DNA of 5,174 nucleotides from Spirochaetia bacterium (GTDB taxonomy: Bacteria; Spirochaetota; Spirochaetia; Treponematales; Breznakiellaceae). A model generated the notes under the pieces. The model worked only from the letters and a program-made list of their open reading frames with translations. It made no database searches and had not been told where the DNA came from. The position numbers and the translations under genes are program-made. Below are positions 1 through 4,986 of the stretch, in pieces (within the stretch, counting starts at the first letter, position 1; every line of letters starts with the position of its first letter). The DNA lies in the NCBI GenBank assembly GCA_025997875.1, contig BNVE01000190.1, positions 1 through 5,174 on the forward strand, given 5' to 3'.

Positions 1-2476
1 GCTGCTTCTGGATGGCGGCGTCCAGCTCGGCGGCGGCATCAGCCCACTTTCCCTCCTGGGCTGCCAAAACGGAATCCAGGGATTCACGCTGCTTCTGGAT
101 GGCGGCGTCCAGCTCGGCGGCGGCATCCGCCCAGGACTGCCGCTGGGCCTTCGTGTTGGCGTCCAATTCTGCGGAAACATCGGCCCACTTTCCCTGCTGG
201 GCTGCCAAGGCGGAATCCATGGACTCCAGCTGCTTCTTGACATCGGCGTCCAGCTCGGCGGCGGCATCAGCCCACTTTCCCTCCTGGGCTGCCAAAACAG
301 AATCCAGGGATTCACGCTGCTTTCTGGCGGCAACGTCCAGCTCCGCCGCCGTATCTACCCATTTTTTCTGCTGAGCCGCCAAAGCGGCATCCAGGGCTCC
401 CCGCTGTGACGCTGCGGCGGCATCCAGTTCCGCAACAACTCCGGCCCAGGATTCACGCTGCGCCTTTGCGGCGGCGTCCAATTCTGCGGAAACATCGGCC
501 CATTTTCCCTGCTGGGCTGCCAAGGCGGAATCCAGGGACTCCAACTGCTTCTTGACATCGGCGTCCAGTTCGGCGGCGGCATCCGCCCACTTTTCCTCCT
601 GGACTGCCAAAACGGAATCCAGGGATTCACGCTGCTTCTGGATGGCGGCGTCCAGCTCGGCGGCGGCATCCGCCCAGGACTGCCGCTGGGCCTTCGTGTC
701 GGCGTCCAATTCTGCGGAAACATCGGCCCACTTTCCCTGCTGGGCTGCCAAAGCGGAATCCAGAGACTCCAACTGCTTCTTGACATCGATGTCCATGCCT
801 GCGGCGGCATCCGCCCATTTTTCCTGCCGGGCCGCTAAAGCGGAATCCAGGGACTCCAACTGCTTCTTGACATCGGCGTCCATGCCTGCGGCGGCATCGG
901 CCCACTTTCCCTGCTGGGCTGCCAGGGCTGAATCCAGGGACTCCAATTGCTTCTTGACATCGGCGTCCAGTTCGGCGGCGGCATCGGCCCACTTTCCTTC
1001 CTGGGCTGCCAAAACGGAATCCAGGGATTCACGCTGCTTCTGGATGGCGGCGTCCAGCTCGGCGGCGGCATCCGCCCAGGATTGCTGGTGGGCTATCAAA
1101 GCGGCATCCAGGGATTCACGCTGCTTCCGGGCGGCGGCGTCCAGCTCCGCCGCCGTATCTACCCATTTTTTCTGCTGAGCCGCCAAAGCGGCATCCAGAG
1201 CTCCCCGCTGTGACGCTGCGGCGGCATCCAGTTCCGCAACAACTCCGGCCCAGGATTCCTGCTGCGCCTTTGCGGCGGCATCCAGCTCCGCAAGGGCGGT
1301 GTCCCATTTTTCCTGCTCTTTCTTTACGATAGAGTCAAGTTCCCCGGAAAGGCCGGTCCAGGACTGACGCTGGGACTCGGCGGCGGCGTCAAGTTCCGCG
1401 GCAAGGCCGGTCCATTTTTCCCGCTGGGTCTCCATGGCGGCGCCGATTTCTTTGGATACCCCATCCCAGGTTTCCCGCTGGTTTGTCAAGGCGGAATCCA
1501 GGGATTCCCGCTCCGACCTGGCAAGGGCGTGCAGTTCCTGGACATCCTTTTTCCACTCCTCCCGGTAGAGCTTCTGCTTTGCTTCGATTTCGCCGGTTTC
1601 GCCCTTCCATTCATCCCGGTGGGCCTTGAGGAGTTCCTGCATTTCGGTGATCCGGATTTTTGCGTTATCCTGCACGGATTTGAGCTTTTCTTCCACTGCG
1701 GTCTGGAGCCGCTTGACCCGTTCCTGGGCCTGTTCCCGAAGCTTTACCAGGGCGGTATCTTCCAGTTTGTCCGCCCGCTGCCCGGCCTGTTCCACCGCTT
1801 CGTGCAGGGCCTTATCAATAAGGGCCATGTCCCGCTCAATGTTTGCCGCCCGCTCCTGTTCGATCCTGTTCACCGCTTCCCGGTGATCCTCCACCTGGCG
1901 TTCGATGGTCTCCGCGTGGACCTCAAGGTCGGAAATGGTGGATTGTACCGAAGCAATAAGGGATTCGGAGGTTTTTTCCAGGGCGGCGCTGTTCTCCCGC
2001 TCAAAGCGGTTTTCCAGTTCCCCCAGACTTTTTTCCATCGCCGCAAGGCGGTTCCGGGCTTCGTTCACCTGCTTACCGGCGCTTTCTACAAAAGAAGATT
2101 CTTCCCGGATACGGTTCAGATTTTCCTGGACCCGGCCGGTCATTTTTACCAGTTCTTCCAGTGACTTGTCATAGGCGTTTATCCGTTCATCAATGCGGGC
2201 CACCGCCGCAGCCTTATCCGCCAGTTCCTGATCGGTAAGCTGGAGGCGCTTCATCAATTCCCGGGCGGACTTTTGCTCCACATCCAGATCGAGGCCGTAA
2301 TTTTTAACGGAAGCGGCTTTTTCTTCCGCAAAGGCCGCCAGATCGGCCTTGAGCTTGTCCGCGTACTTGCGTACCTTTTCGAGGGTGCGGTTGTTCCGGT
2401 CAATATGCCGGAAAAGGATCAGGGTCAAGGCGACAATGCCGAGGGTTATCAGATTTCCTGCCGTAAATAAGCCCAT
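1..2476 (-). CDS. SpiroCoCo-like membrane-anchored coiled-coil repeat protein (C-terminus beyond window)
   Basis: An open frame of 825 codons runs from the ATG at 2476 to the left edge without a stop, so the C-terminus is missing. Residues 5-22 form a hydrophobic N-terminal segment (ITLGIVALTLILF at its core), followed by HIDRNNRTLEKVRKYADKL and a long charged helix. From memory, this layout and wording resemble the spirochaete SpiroCoCo coiled-coil family; I could not search. Residues about 25-276 are non-repetitive coiled coil. Residues 277-825 are tandem repeats of 18 or 29 residues, each with one Trp. I see no Pro or Cys in the visible 825 residues, as expected for continuous helix. The likely role is a structural or scaffolding rod held at the inner membrane; that is inference. 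The start lies 6 bp after the HAD stop codon. AGGG, 9 bases before the ATG, can serve as ribosome binding site. The long plus-strand open frames over this region are antisense shadows of GC-rich codons. Confidence 0.85.
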   Translation of the reverse strand, partial: MGLFTAGNLITLGIVALTLILFRHIDRNNRTLEKVRKYADKLKADLAAFAEEKAASVKNYGLDLDVEQKSARELMKRLQLTDQELADKAAAVARIDERINAYDKSLEELVKMTGRVQENLNRIREESSFVESAGKQVNEARNRLAAMEKSLGELENRFERENSAALEKTSESLIASVQSTISDLEVHAETIERQVEDHREAVNRIEQERAANIERDMALIDKALHEAVEQAGQRADKLEDTALVKLREQAQERVKRLQTAVEEKLKSVQDNAKIRITEMQELLKAHRDEWKGETGEIEAKQKLYREEWKKDVQELHALARSERESLDSALTNQRETWDGVSKEIGAAMETQREKWTGLAAELDAAAESQRQSWTGLSGELDSIVKKEQEKWDTALAELDAAAKAQQESWAGVVAELDAAAASQRGALDAALAAQQKKWVDTAAELDAAARKQRESLDAALIAHQQSWADAAAELDAAIQKQRESLDSVLAAQEGKWADAAAELDADVKKQLESLDSALAAQQGKWADAAAGMDADVKKQLESLDSALAARQEKWADAAAGMDIDVKKQLESLDSALAAQQGKWADVSAELDADTKAQRQSWADAAAELDAAIQKQRESLDSVLAVQEEKWADAAAELDADVKKQLESLDSALAAQQGKWADVSAELDAAAKAQRESWAGVVAELDAAAASQRGALDAALAAQQKKWVDTAAELDVAARKQRESLDSVLAAQEGKWADAAAELDADVKKQLESMDSALAAQQGKWADVSAELDANTKAQRQSWADAAAELDAAIQKQRESLDSVLAAQEGKWADAAAELDAAIQKQ
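61..156 (-). repeat. Exact 96-bp direct repeat, copy 1 (partner 604-699)
   Basis: Bases 61-156 are identical to 604-699 by eye. One mismatch follows at 157/700, after which near-identity continues for about 50 bases. The offset is 543 bp, or 181 residues. It spans the junction of an 18-residue KAQRQSWADAA unit and a 29-residue AIQKQRESLDSVLA unit. Confidence 0.8.
302..473 (-). repeat. Direct duplication, copy 1 (partner 1106-1277)
   Basis: These 172 bases match 1106-1277 at an offset of 804 bp with only a handful of mismatches by eye. They cover most of a three-unit block (18 + 29 + 29) containing SWAGVV, SQRGALDAALAAQQKKW and ARKQRESL. The similarity extends across several repeat units, so it is a segmental duplication inside the repeat domain rather than only conservation of one unit. 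Confidence 0.8.
604..699 (-). repeat. Exact 96-bp direct repeat, copy 2 (partner 61-156)
   Basis: Partner of 61-156. Identity at synonymous positions across about 96 bases indicates recent duplication or gene conversion. Repeats of this length can also mislead short-read assembly. Confidence 0.8.
1106..1277 (-). repeat. Direct duplication, copy 2 (partner 302-473)
   Basis: Partner of 302-473, lying in the N-terminal part of the homogenised repeats. The 804-bp offset equals 268 residues, which is a whole number of 18- and 29-residue units, so the reading frame and repeat phase are kept. Confidence 0.8.
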
Positions 2477-2479
2477 TTG

Positions 2480-2489
2480 CCTCTACCCT
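2480..2489 (-). promoter_or_regulatory. Ribosome binding site of the coiled-coil gene, overlapping the HAD stop codon
   Basis: Read on the minus strand, AGGG (2489-2486) ends 9 bases before the ATG at 2476, and AGAGG (2484-2480) ends 3 bases before it. The HAD stop codon TAG (2485-2483) sits between and within these purine stretches. Ribosomes terminating on HAD would therefore arrive at the initiation region of the next gene, which suggests translational coupling. Confidence 0.5.
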
Positions 2490-3193
2490 AACACATATTC
2501 ACCTAATTGGCGATAGTCATGAAAGACAAAGTCCGCCCGATTCCGGCCCTTTCCCCGCAGAAGGCCCCCCGGGGGCGAACAGATCAGGGCGGTCTTCATC
2601 CCCGCATTTTTCGCCCCCATAACATCGTAGGCCAGGCTGTTCCCCACATAGAGGAGCCGTTCCGGCTTAAGGCCCATAACACGGGCAAGTTCCCCAAAGG
2701 GCTTCGGGTCCGGTTTCAGCCGGCCCGTTTCTTCGGAACAGCAAACCGCATCCCAAAAGCCCGCAAGGTCCAGATGCTCAAGCTTCTGTTTTGGGGGAAA
2801 GTCCGAAAGAAGCCCCAGCTTGAGCCCCGCCGCCCGCAGCGCTTCCAGGGTTTCCGGTACATGGGGAAAGGTTTTTATTTTTTTAAAATGAAGCGCCCAT
2901 CCCCGGTAGATGGACTTCTCGGTTTTTTCTTTGATAAAGGCCGCATCCTTTTTAAGAAAGGCCCCCATGTGCCGGGCCTGGGCATCGTAAAAATCTTCCC
3001 CGGGCAGGGTTTTCGGGCTAAGCTTACCGGGAATTTTATCCCGCAGAACATCCCGGGCTTTTCCAAAGGTCCAAACGAGGGGAAATTCCCTTAAAATGAA
3101 GGGGATAAGCCTGAGGTTAAGGCGGTAGTTTGGGTAGAGCGTACCATCCAGATCAAAGGCGACGCCATCTATGTCGTTTTTCATTACTTTCAT
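2483..3193 (-). CDS. HAD-superfamily hydrolase (subfamily IA-like phosphatase)
   Basis: This encodes a 236-residue cytoplasmic HAD phosphohydrolase. Motif I is FDLDGTLYP, with the nucleophile at D14 and the general acid at D16. A helical cap-like insert follows at about residues 25-110. Motif II is the Ser of LLSDF (S130), motif III the Lys of LKPDP (K160), and motif IV is YVGNSLAYDVMGAKNAG (N185, D190). HAD enzymes of this type use Mg2+ and an aspartyl-phosphate intermediate; the substrate cannot be read from sequence. Motif IV has Asn where many relatives have the first Asp (GDSxxxD), while the second Asp is kept. The start at 3193 (MKVMKNDIDG) or at 3184 (MKNDIDG) is preferred. The frame is open to an ATG at 3238, but that start would add an unconserved MPLYCLFLLL stretch upstream of a candidate -10 box. 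No strong ribosome binding site separates 3193 from 3184. The stop is 6 bp before the coiled-coil gene, so the two are probably cotranscribed. Confidence 0.9.
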   Translation of the reverse strand: MKVMKNDIDGVAFDLDGTLYPNYRLNLRLIPFILREFPLVWTFGKARDVLRDKIPGKLSPKTLPGEDFYDAQARHMGAFLKKDAAFIKEKTEKSIYRGWALHFKKIKTFPHVPETLEALRAAGLKLGLLSDFPPKQKLEHLDLAGFWDAVCCSEETGRLKPDPKPFGELARVMGLKPERLLYVGNSLAYDVMGAKNAGMKTALICSPPGGLLRGKGRNRADFVFHDYRQLGEYVLG

Positions 3194-3225
3194 ACTACAA
3201 AAAATTCGCAGAAGAAGAAAGAGGC

Positions 3226-3231
3226 AGTATA
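3226..3231 (-). promoter_or_regulatory. Candidate -10 box upstream of the HAD gene
   Basis: TATACT on the minus strand lies about 33 bases upstream of the preferred HAD start at 3193. No convincing -35 hexamer is found at 16-18 bp; the nearest TTGGAA (3250-3245) is only 13 bp away and lies in the outer part of the inverted repeat. This is a weak prediction. If real, it would exclude the 3238 start. Confidence 0.25.
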
Positions 3232-3243
3232 AGGGCATCAGCT

Positions 3244-3300
3244 ATTCCAAATTCGAAAGAACCACAGACCACACAGACCCTCACAGACAGATTAACGGAC
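3244..3300 (+). repeat. Left arm of imperfect inverted repeat around the GxxExxY gene
   Basis: The arm contains ATTCCAAATT (3244-3253), a 6-base gap, then AACCACAGACC (3260-3270) and further CACAGAC copies at 3263, 3272 and 3282, with a diverged ACGGAC at 3295. The same order of blocks appears inverted at 3817-3779. The ACGGAC end overlaps the last two codons and stop of the GxxExxY gene. Confidence 0.75.
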
Positions 3301-3687
3301 GATCCTTATGATTTCCGCCTTGGGGAACGCACAAAAATTTACCAGAAAACCCAATTTTAGCCCGGTTGCTGTCAAATAATTCATAACCTGCGCCTTGGAT
3401 TCACTGGCAAGTTTGGTTACCGCCTTTATTTCTATGATGATCTTTTCAAAACAAACAAAATCCGCCAGATAAAACTGCTTTAACGGCTTGCCATCGTACA
3501 ATATAGACAGCCTTTTTTGCGCTTCATAGGGAATTTTTGCGTTTTGCAGCTCAATTTCCAAGGCTTCCTGATATACCGCTTCCAGAAAACCACATCCCAA
3601 CTTCCTGTTTACCTCATAGATGCAAGCGCGAATACGGTAACTTTCATCTTTATAGTAAAGTTCCTTTGTTTTTGTATCTTCACCCAT
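3292..3687 (-). CDS. GxxExxY protein (PD-(D/E)xK_3 nuclease-like family)
   Basis: The protein has 131 residues, the usual length of the GxxExxY / PDDEXK_3 family. The signature is GFLEAVY (G33, E36, Y39) in the context KLGCGFLEAVYQEAL. The PD-(D/E)xK-like core is YLADF (D76) followed by IIIEIKAV (E86, K88), and a conserved helix carries AQVMNYL (Q100, Y104). The protein ends GFLVNFCAFPKAEIIRIV, matching the family's hydrophobic strand and basic tail. All expected acidic, Lys and Gln residues are present, so a metal-dependent nuclease fold is likely intact. Its biological role is unknown to me; family members are widespread and often isolated. The start is ATG at 3687, the only ATG in the N-terminal part of the frame. 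No good ribosome binding site precedes it (AATAAAGT), so translation may be weak or leaderless. The gene lies inside a repeat-bounded cassette, and its stop codon is inside the left repeat arm. Confidence 0.9.
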   Translation of the reverse strand: MGEDTKTKELYYKDESYRIRACIYEVNRKLGCGFLEAVYQEALEIELQNAKIPYEAQKRLSILYDGKPLKQFYLADFVCFEKIIIEIKAVTKLASESKAQVMNYLTATGLKLGFLVNFCAFPKAEIIRIVR

Positions 3688-3700
3688 ACTTTATTATCGT

Positions 3701-3758
3701 CTTTGTCCGTGGTTTTTATAAAATTAACCACCGACCTCACAGACCCTCACGGACAAAG
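3701..3758. repeat. Inverted repeat upstream of the GxxExxY start (11-bp arms)
   Basis: CTTTGTCCGTG (3701-3711) is exactly complementary to CACGGACAAAG (3748-3758), leaving a 36-base loop. It begins 14 bases upstream of the GxxExxY ATG. It could form a hairpin in a transcript entering from upstream, or be a protein binding site. No U-tract follows on the minus strand, so it does not look like an intrinsic terminator. Confidence 0.6.
3726..3757 (+). repeat. Internal copy of the CACAGAC/CACGGAC repeat
   Basis: AACC is followed by CACCGAC (3729), CACAGAC (3738) and CACGGAC (3748), spaced 9 and 10 bp. This is the same spacing as the first three copies in the left arm. It is inverted relative to the right arm at 3779-3806, with which it could pair around a loop of about 24 bases (purine-rich, aaaggaaagg...). 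Confidence 0.7.
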
Positions 3759-3778
3759 GAAAGGATAAGAAAGCAGGA

Positions 3779-3817
3779 GTCCGTGCTGTCCGTGAGGTCT
3801 GTGGTTAAATTTGGAAT
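3779..3817 (-). repeat. Right arm of imperfect inverted repeat around the GxxExxY gene
   Basis: Read on the minus strand, ATTCCAAATT (3817-3808) is followed after one base by AACCACAGACC (3806-3796), then CACGGAC (3794-3788) and another CACGGAC. The outer 10-mer and the 11-mer AACCACAGACC are both exact matches to the left arm at 3244-3270. With the left arm this defines a unit of about 574 bp whose only gene is GxxExxY. Confidence 0.75.
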
Positions 3818-3850
3818 TCCTGTAACGGTATAACCAAAAGTGGAATGGTG

Positions 3851-3883
3851 AAAAAAACACCCCCCGGAAACCAGGGGGTGTTT
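3851..3883 (-). terminator. Intrinsic terminator of the lipoprotein transcript
   Basis: A perfect 10-bp stem pairs AAACACCCCC (3855-3864) with GGGGGTGTTT (3874-3883) around a 9-base loop. On the minus strand it is followed by a run of seven T (3857-3851). It begins 51 bases past the stop of the lipoprotein gene, so it fits termination of that transcript. The T-run is only on the minus-strand exit side, so the terminator is one-directional. Confidence 0.9.
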
Positions 3884-3934
3884 GCCGGAAACCCCCGAAC
3901 AGGGGAAGTACCCGGCTAAAGCTCTGGGAACAGC

Positions 3935-4423
3935 TTAGAGTGTTGTTGGGTCAGACCACACAATAGAGGATGATGTATTAATTTGGTTAGCCTGAACACC
4001 AAACTGGTACTGCTTACCCTCGATCACGTTTCCAGCAGTTGCACTCGAATTGTTAACTGTAAGCGTAATTAACGCATTCCACTTGTCGCGCGCTATATTG
4101 ACAGTAGGCGTATCACCATTTGATTTATAGGTATTAGCATTGATAGCGGGACCAGCAAGGGGGGCTGACGTGATAGTCTTTGTACTAACTTCCCGAAAGT
4201 ATACTTGATAACTTATAGCATCCTCAGCAGCATCCCAAGTCAGATGCAACAGATGAGCTGTCAAGTTTTTCTCTACTTTCACATTGGTGGGGGCCGCCGC
4301 AGCGAAAGCAGTGTAGCTTCCCACAGTACCGTTCACTTCCTGGGTGCCGTTCTGGCAGCCAGCCAAGCCGAATACCAGCGCCAATGCCAGCATTCCCATA
4401 AAAATCACTTTGTAGTTCTTCAT
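3935..4423 (-). CDS. Small lipoprotein with a fibronectin type III-like domain
   Basis: This is a 162-residue secreted lipoprotein. It has a KxxK N-region, a hydrophobic core (MGMLALALVFG) and a lipobox FGLAGC, placing the lipidated Cys at residue 23. A short linker (QNGTQEVNGTVGSYTAF) leads to a beta-rich domain at about residues 44-158: APTNVKV, LTWDAAEDAISYQVYF, then GKQYQFGVQA and IVWSD. This matches the order of strands and aromatic landmarks in fibronectin type III domains (W63, Y72/Y75, Y139, W156). The mature protein of about 140 residues probably sits on the periplasmic or outer-membrane face as a binding or adhesive module; ligand unknown. An AGGGAGG ribosome binding site lies 7 bases before the ATG. 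The gene starts 12 bases after the stop of the degenerate GxxExxY frame, implying a shared transcript, and ends at a strong terminator. It appears more AT-rich than its neighbours. The domain assignment is by eye. Confidence 0.85.
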   Translation of the reverse strand: MKNYKVIFMGMLALALVFGLAGCQNGTQEVNGTVGSYTAFAAAAPTNVKVEKNLTAHLLHLTWDAAEDAISYQVYFREVSTKTITSAPLAGPAINANTYKSNGDTPTVNIARDKWNALITLTVNNSSATAGNVIEGKQYQFGVQANQINTSSSIVWSDPTTL

Positions 4424-4430
4424 TAAAGAA

Positions 4431-4437
4431 CCTCCCT
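4431..4437 (-). promoter_or_regulatory. Strong ribosome binding site of the lipoprotein gene
   Basis: AGGGAGG on the minus strand, 7 bases before the ATG at 4423. Its first two bases are the last two bases of the upstream TAG stop codon (4438-4436), so the two reading frames are linked without a real intergenic gap. Confidence 0.85.
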
Positions 4438-4957
4438 AAAAAATATTCAAGCCGGACCAGGTCCAGCCAGAAGCACAAAAGGAAAGGGATACCAAGGCAG
4501 CGGGGAGGCGTTCCCTCCGCCACTGCTGCAGATAGTTGCGATGTACCACCCGTTTGTATTCAAATTCCGGCCTGCCGAAGTTCAGGATAAGCCCCAGGGG
4601 AACCCCCGCGGCATTCATACGCCACCAGAGATCGCGGCAAACGCCGGGGCTTATTTCCCACTGGTAGAGGACAAGGCGGACCAGTACTTTGCGGTTGAGA
4701 AAGGTAAAATCAGCTTTAATGAATTCCGCAGGATCCTCTTGCGGACCGTATTGCGGCGTCCCCGCAATACACGGCAGGATCACGTCCTGTTCGCAGCCGT
4801 AGCGGCGGCCCCTGTACTGCGCGGCCAGGGCGCCGACATAGCGTTTGCGCCGGTAGCCCGGGCCGAGCTCGGCATGGATTTTCCGGGCTTTCCGGTAGAT
4901 TTCGTGGAGGATGTTATGGACGCGGAGCGTGCCCGCGGGGGCGTTCCGGTCAGTTGA
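4436..4957 (-). pseudogene. Degenerate GxxExxY-family gene, catalytic residues lost, no start codon
   Basis: The minus-strand frame ending in TAG at 4438-4436 aligns along its length with the GxxExxY family and with the intact copy at 3687-3292. KIHAELGPGYRRKRYVGAL (4882-4826) corresponds to the GxxExxY region, with Arg (4849-4847) in place of the signature Glu; the final Tyr is kept. ADF (Asp at 4711-4709) keeps the first acidic residue. The ExK that should follow is replaced by VLVRLVL, and the Gln-containing helix AQVMNYL becomes RDLWWRM. AGVPLGLILNFGRPEFEYKRVV (two pieces, AGVPLGLILNF and GRPEFEYKRVV) is a very good match to the family C-terminus. It is followed by a 35-residue tail rich in Trp and Arg. 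The frame is open up to 5032 but has no ATG, GTG or TTG before a GTG at 4783, which lies in mid-domain. It may be a pseudogene, a frameshifted copy next to a poor-quality end, or an inactive divergent paralogue. It is probably cotranscribed with the lipoprotein. Confidence 0.6.
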
Positions 4958-4986
4958 TCTTAGTAAGTATTGTTCGCTTGCTGCAT

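Larger units (their letters stand above)
1..1648 (-). repeat. In-frame tandem repeats of 54 bp and 87 bp (18 and 29 residues)
   Basis: Twenty-two complete units, plus the first 10 residues of another, cover residues 277-825 of the coiled-coil gene. In order of translation the unit lengths are 18, 18, 29, 18, 18, 18, 18, then six of 29, then 18, 29, 29, 18, 29, 29, 29, 18, 29. The 18-residue form is like AELDAAAKAQRESWAGVV. The 29-residue form has the same frame, with 11 extra residues (for example LDSALAAQQGK) inserted just before the Trp. The first units (277-395) are the most divergent, with TEMQ, GEIE, QELH and KEIG heads. Later units are nearly identical. Confidence 0.92.

Noticed and set aside
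12..1178. Plus-strand frames with repeated Ala-Ser-rich protein
   Set aside because: They are antisense to the minus-strand coiled-coil repeats, inherit the repeat from it, and have no plausible start signals. The minus-strand frame stays open for 825 codons with proper coiled-coil composition.
1..1648. CRISPR array
   Set aside because: The repetition is at 54 and 87 bp, in frame, with no unique spacers. It encodes coiled-coil repeats.
1529..2164. Plus-strand 211-residue frame, rich in Phe and Leu, resembling a membrane protein
   Set aside because: It is the complement of charged coiled-coil codons (Lys and Glu codons read backwards give Phe and Leu). The opposite strand encodes a coherent SpiroCoCo-type protein.
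2507..3094. Plus-strand 195-residue frame
   Set aside because: It lies fully antisense to the HAD gene, which carries all four HAD motifs in order.
3194..3238. N-terminal extension of HAD starting at 3238 (MPLYCLFLLL), possibly a signal peptide
   Set aside because: Motif I normally lies within about 15 residues of the N-terminus. The extension lies in the spacer, overlaps a candidate -10 box, and has no ribosome binding site.
3130..3360. Plus-strand 76-residue frame through the left repeat arm
   Set aside because: It crosses the 5' end of HAD and the 3' end of GxxExxY in antisense, and its Thr/Asp-rich part is only the translated CACAGAC repeat.
3517..3833. Plus-strand frames over the GxxExxY gene and its upstream repeats
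   Set aside because: They are antisense to a gene with complete family motifs, and they end in translated repeat sequence.
4541..4957. Plus-strand 138-residue frame as the real gene
   Set aside because: The minus strand shows extended GxxExxY-family similarity (ADF, LILNFGRPEFEYKRVV), while the plus-strand translation matches no family I recognise and lacks a good ribosome binding site.
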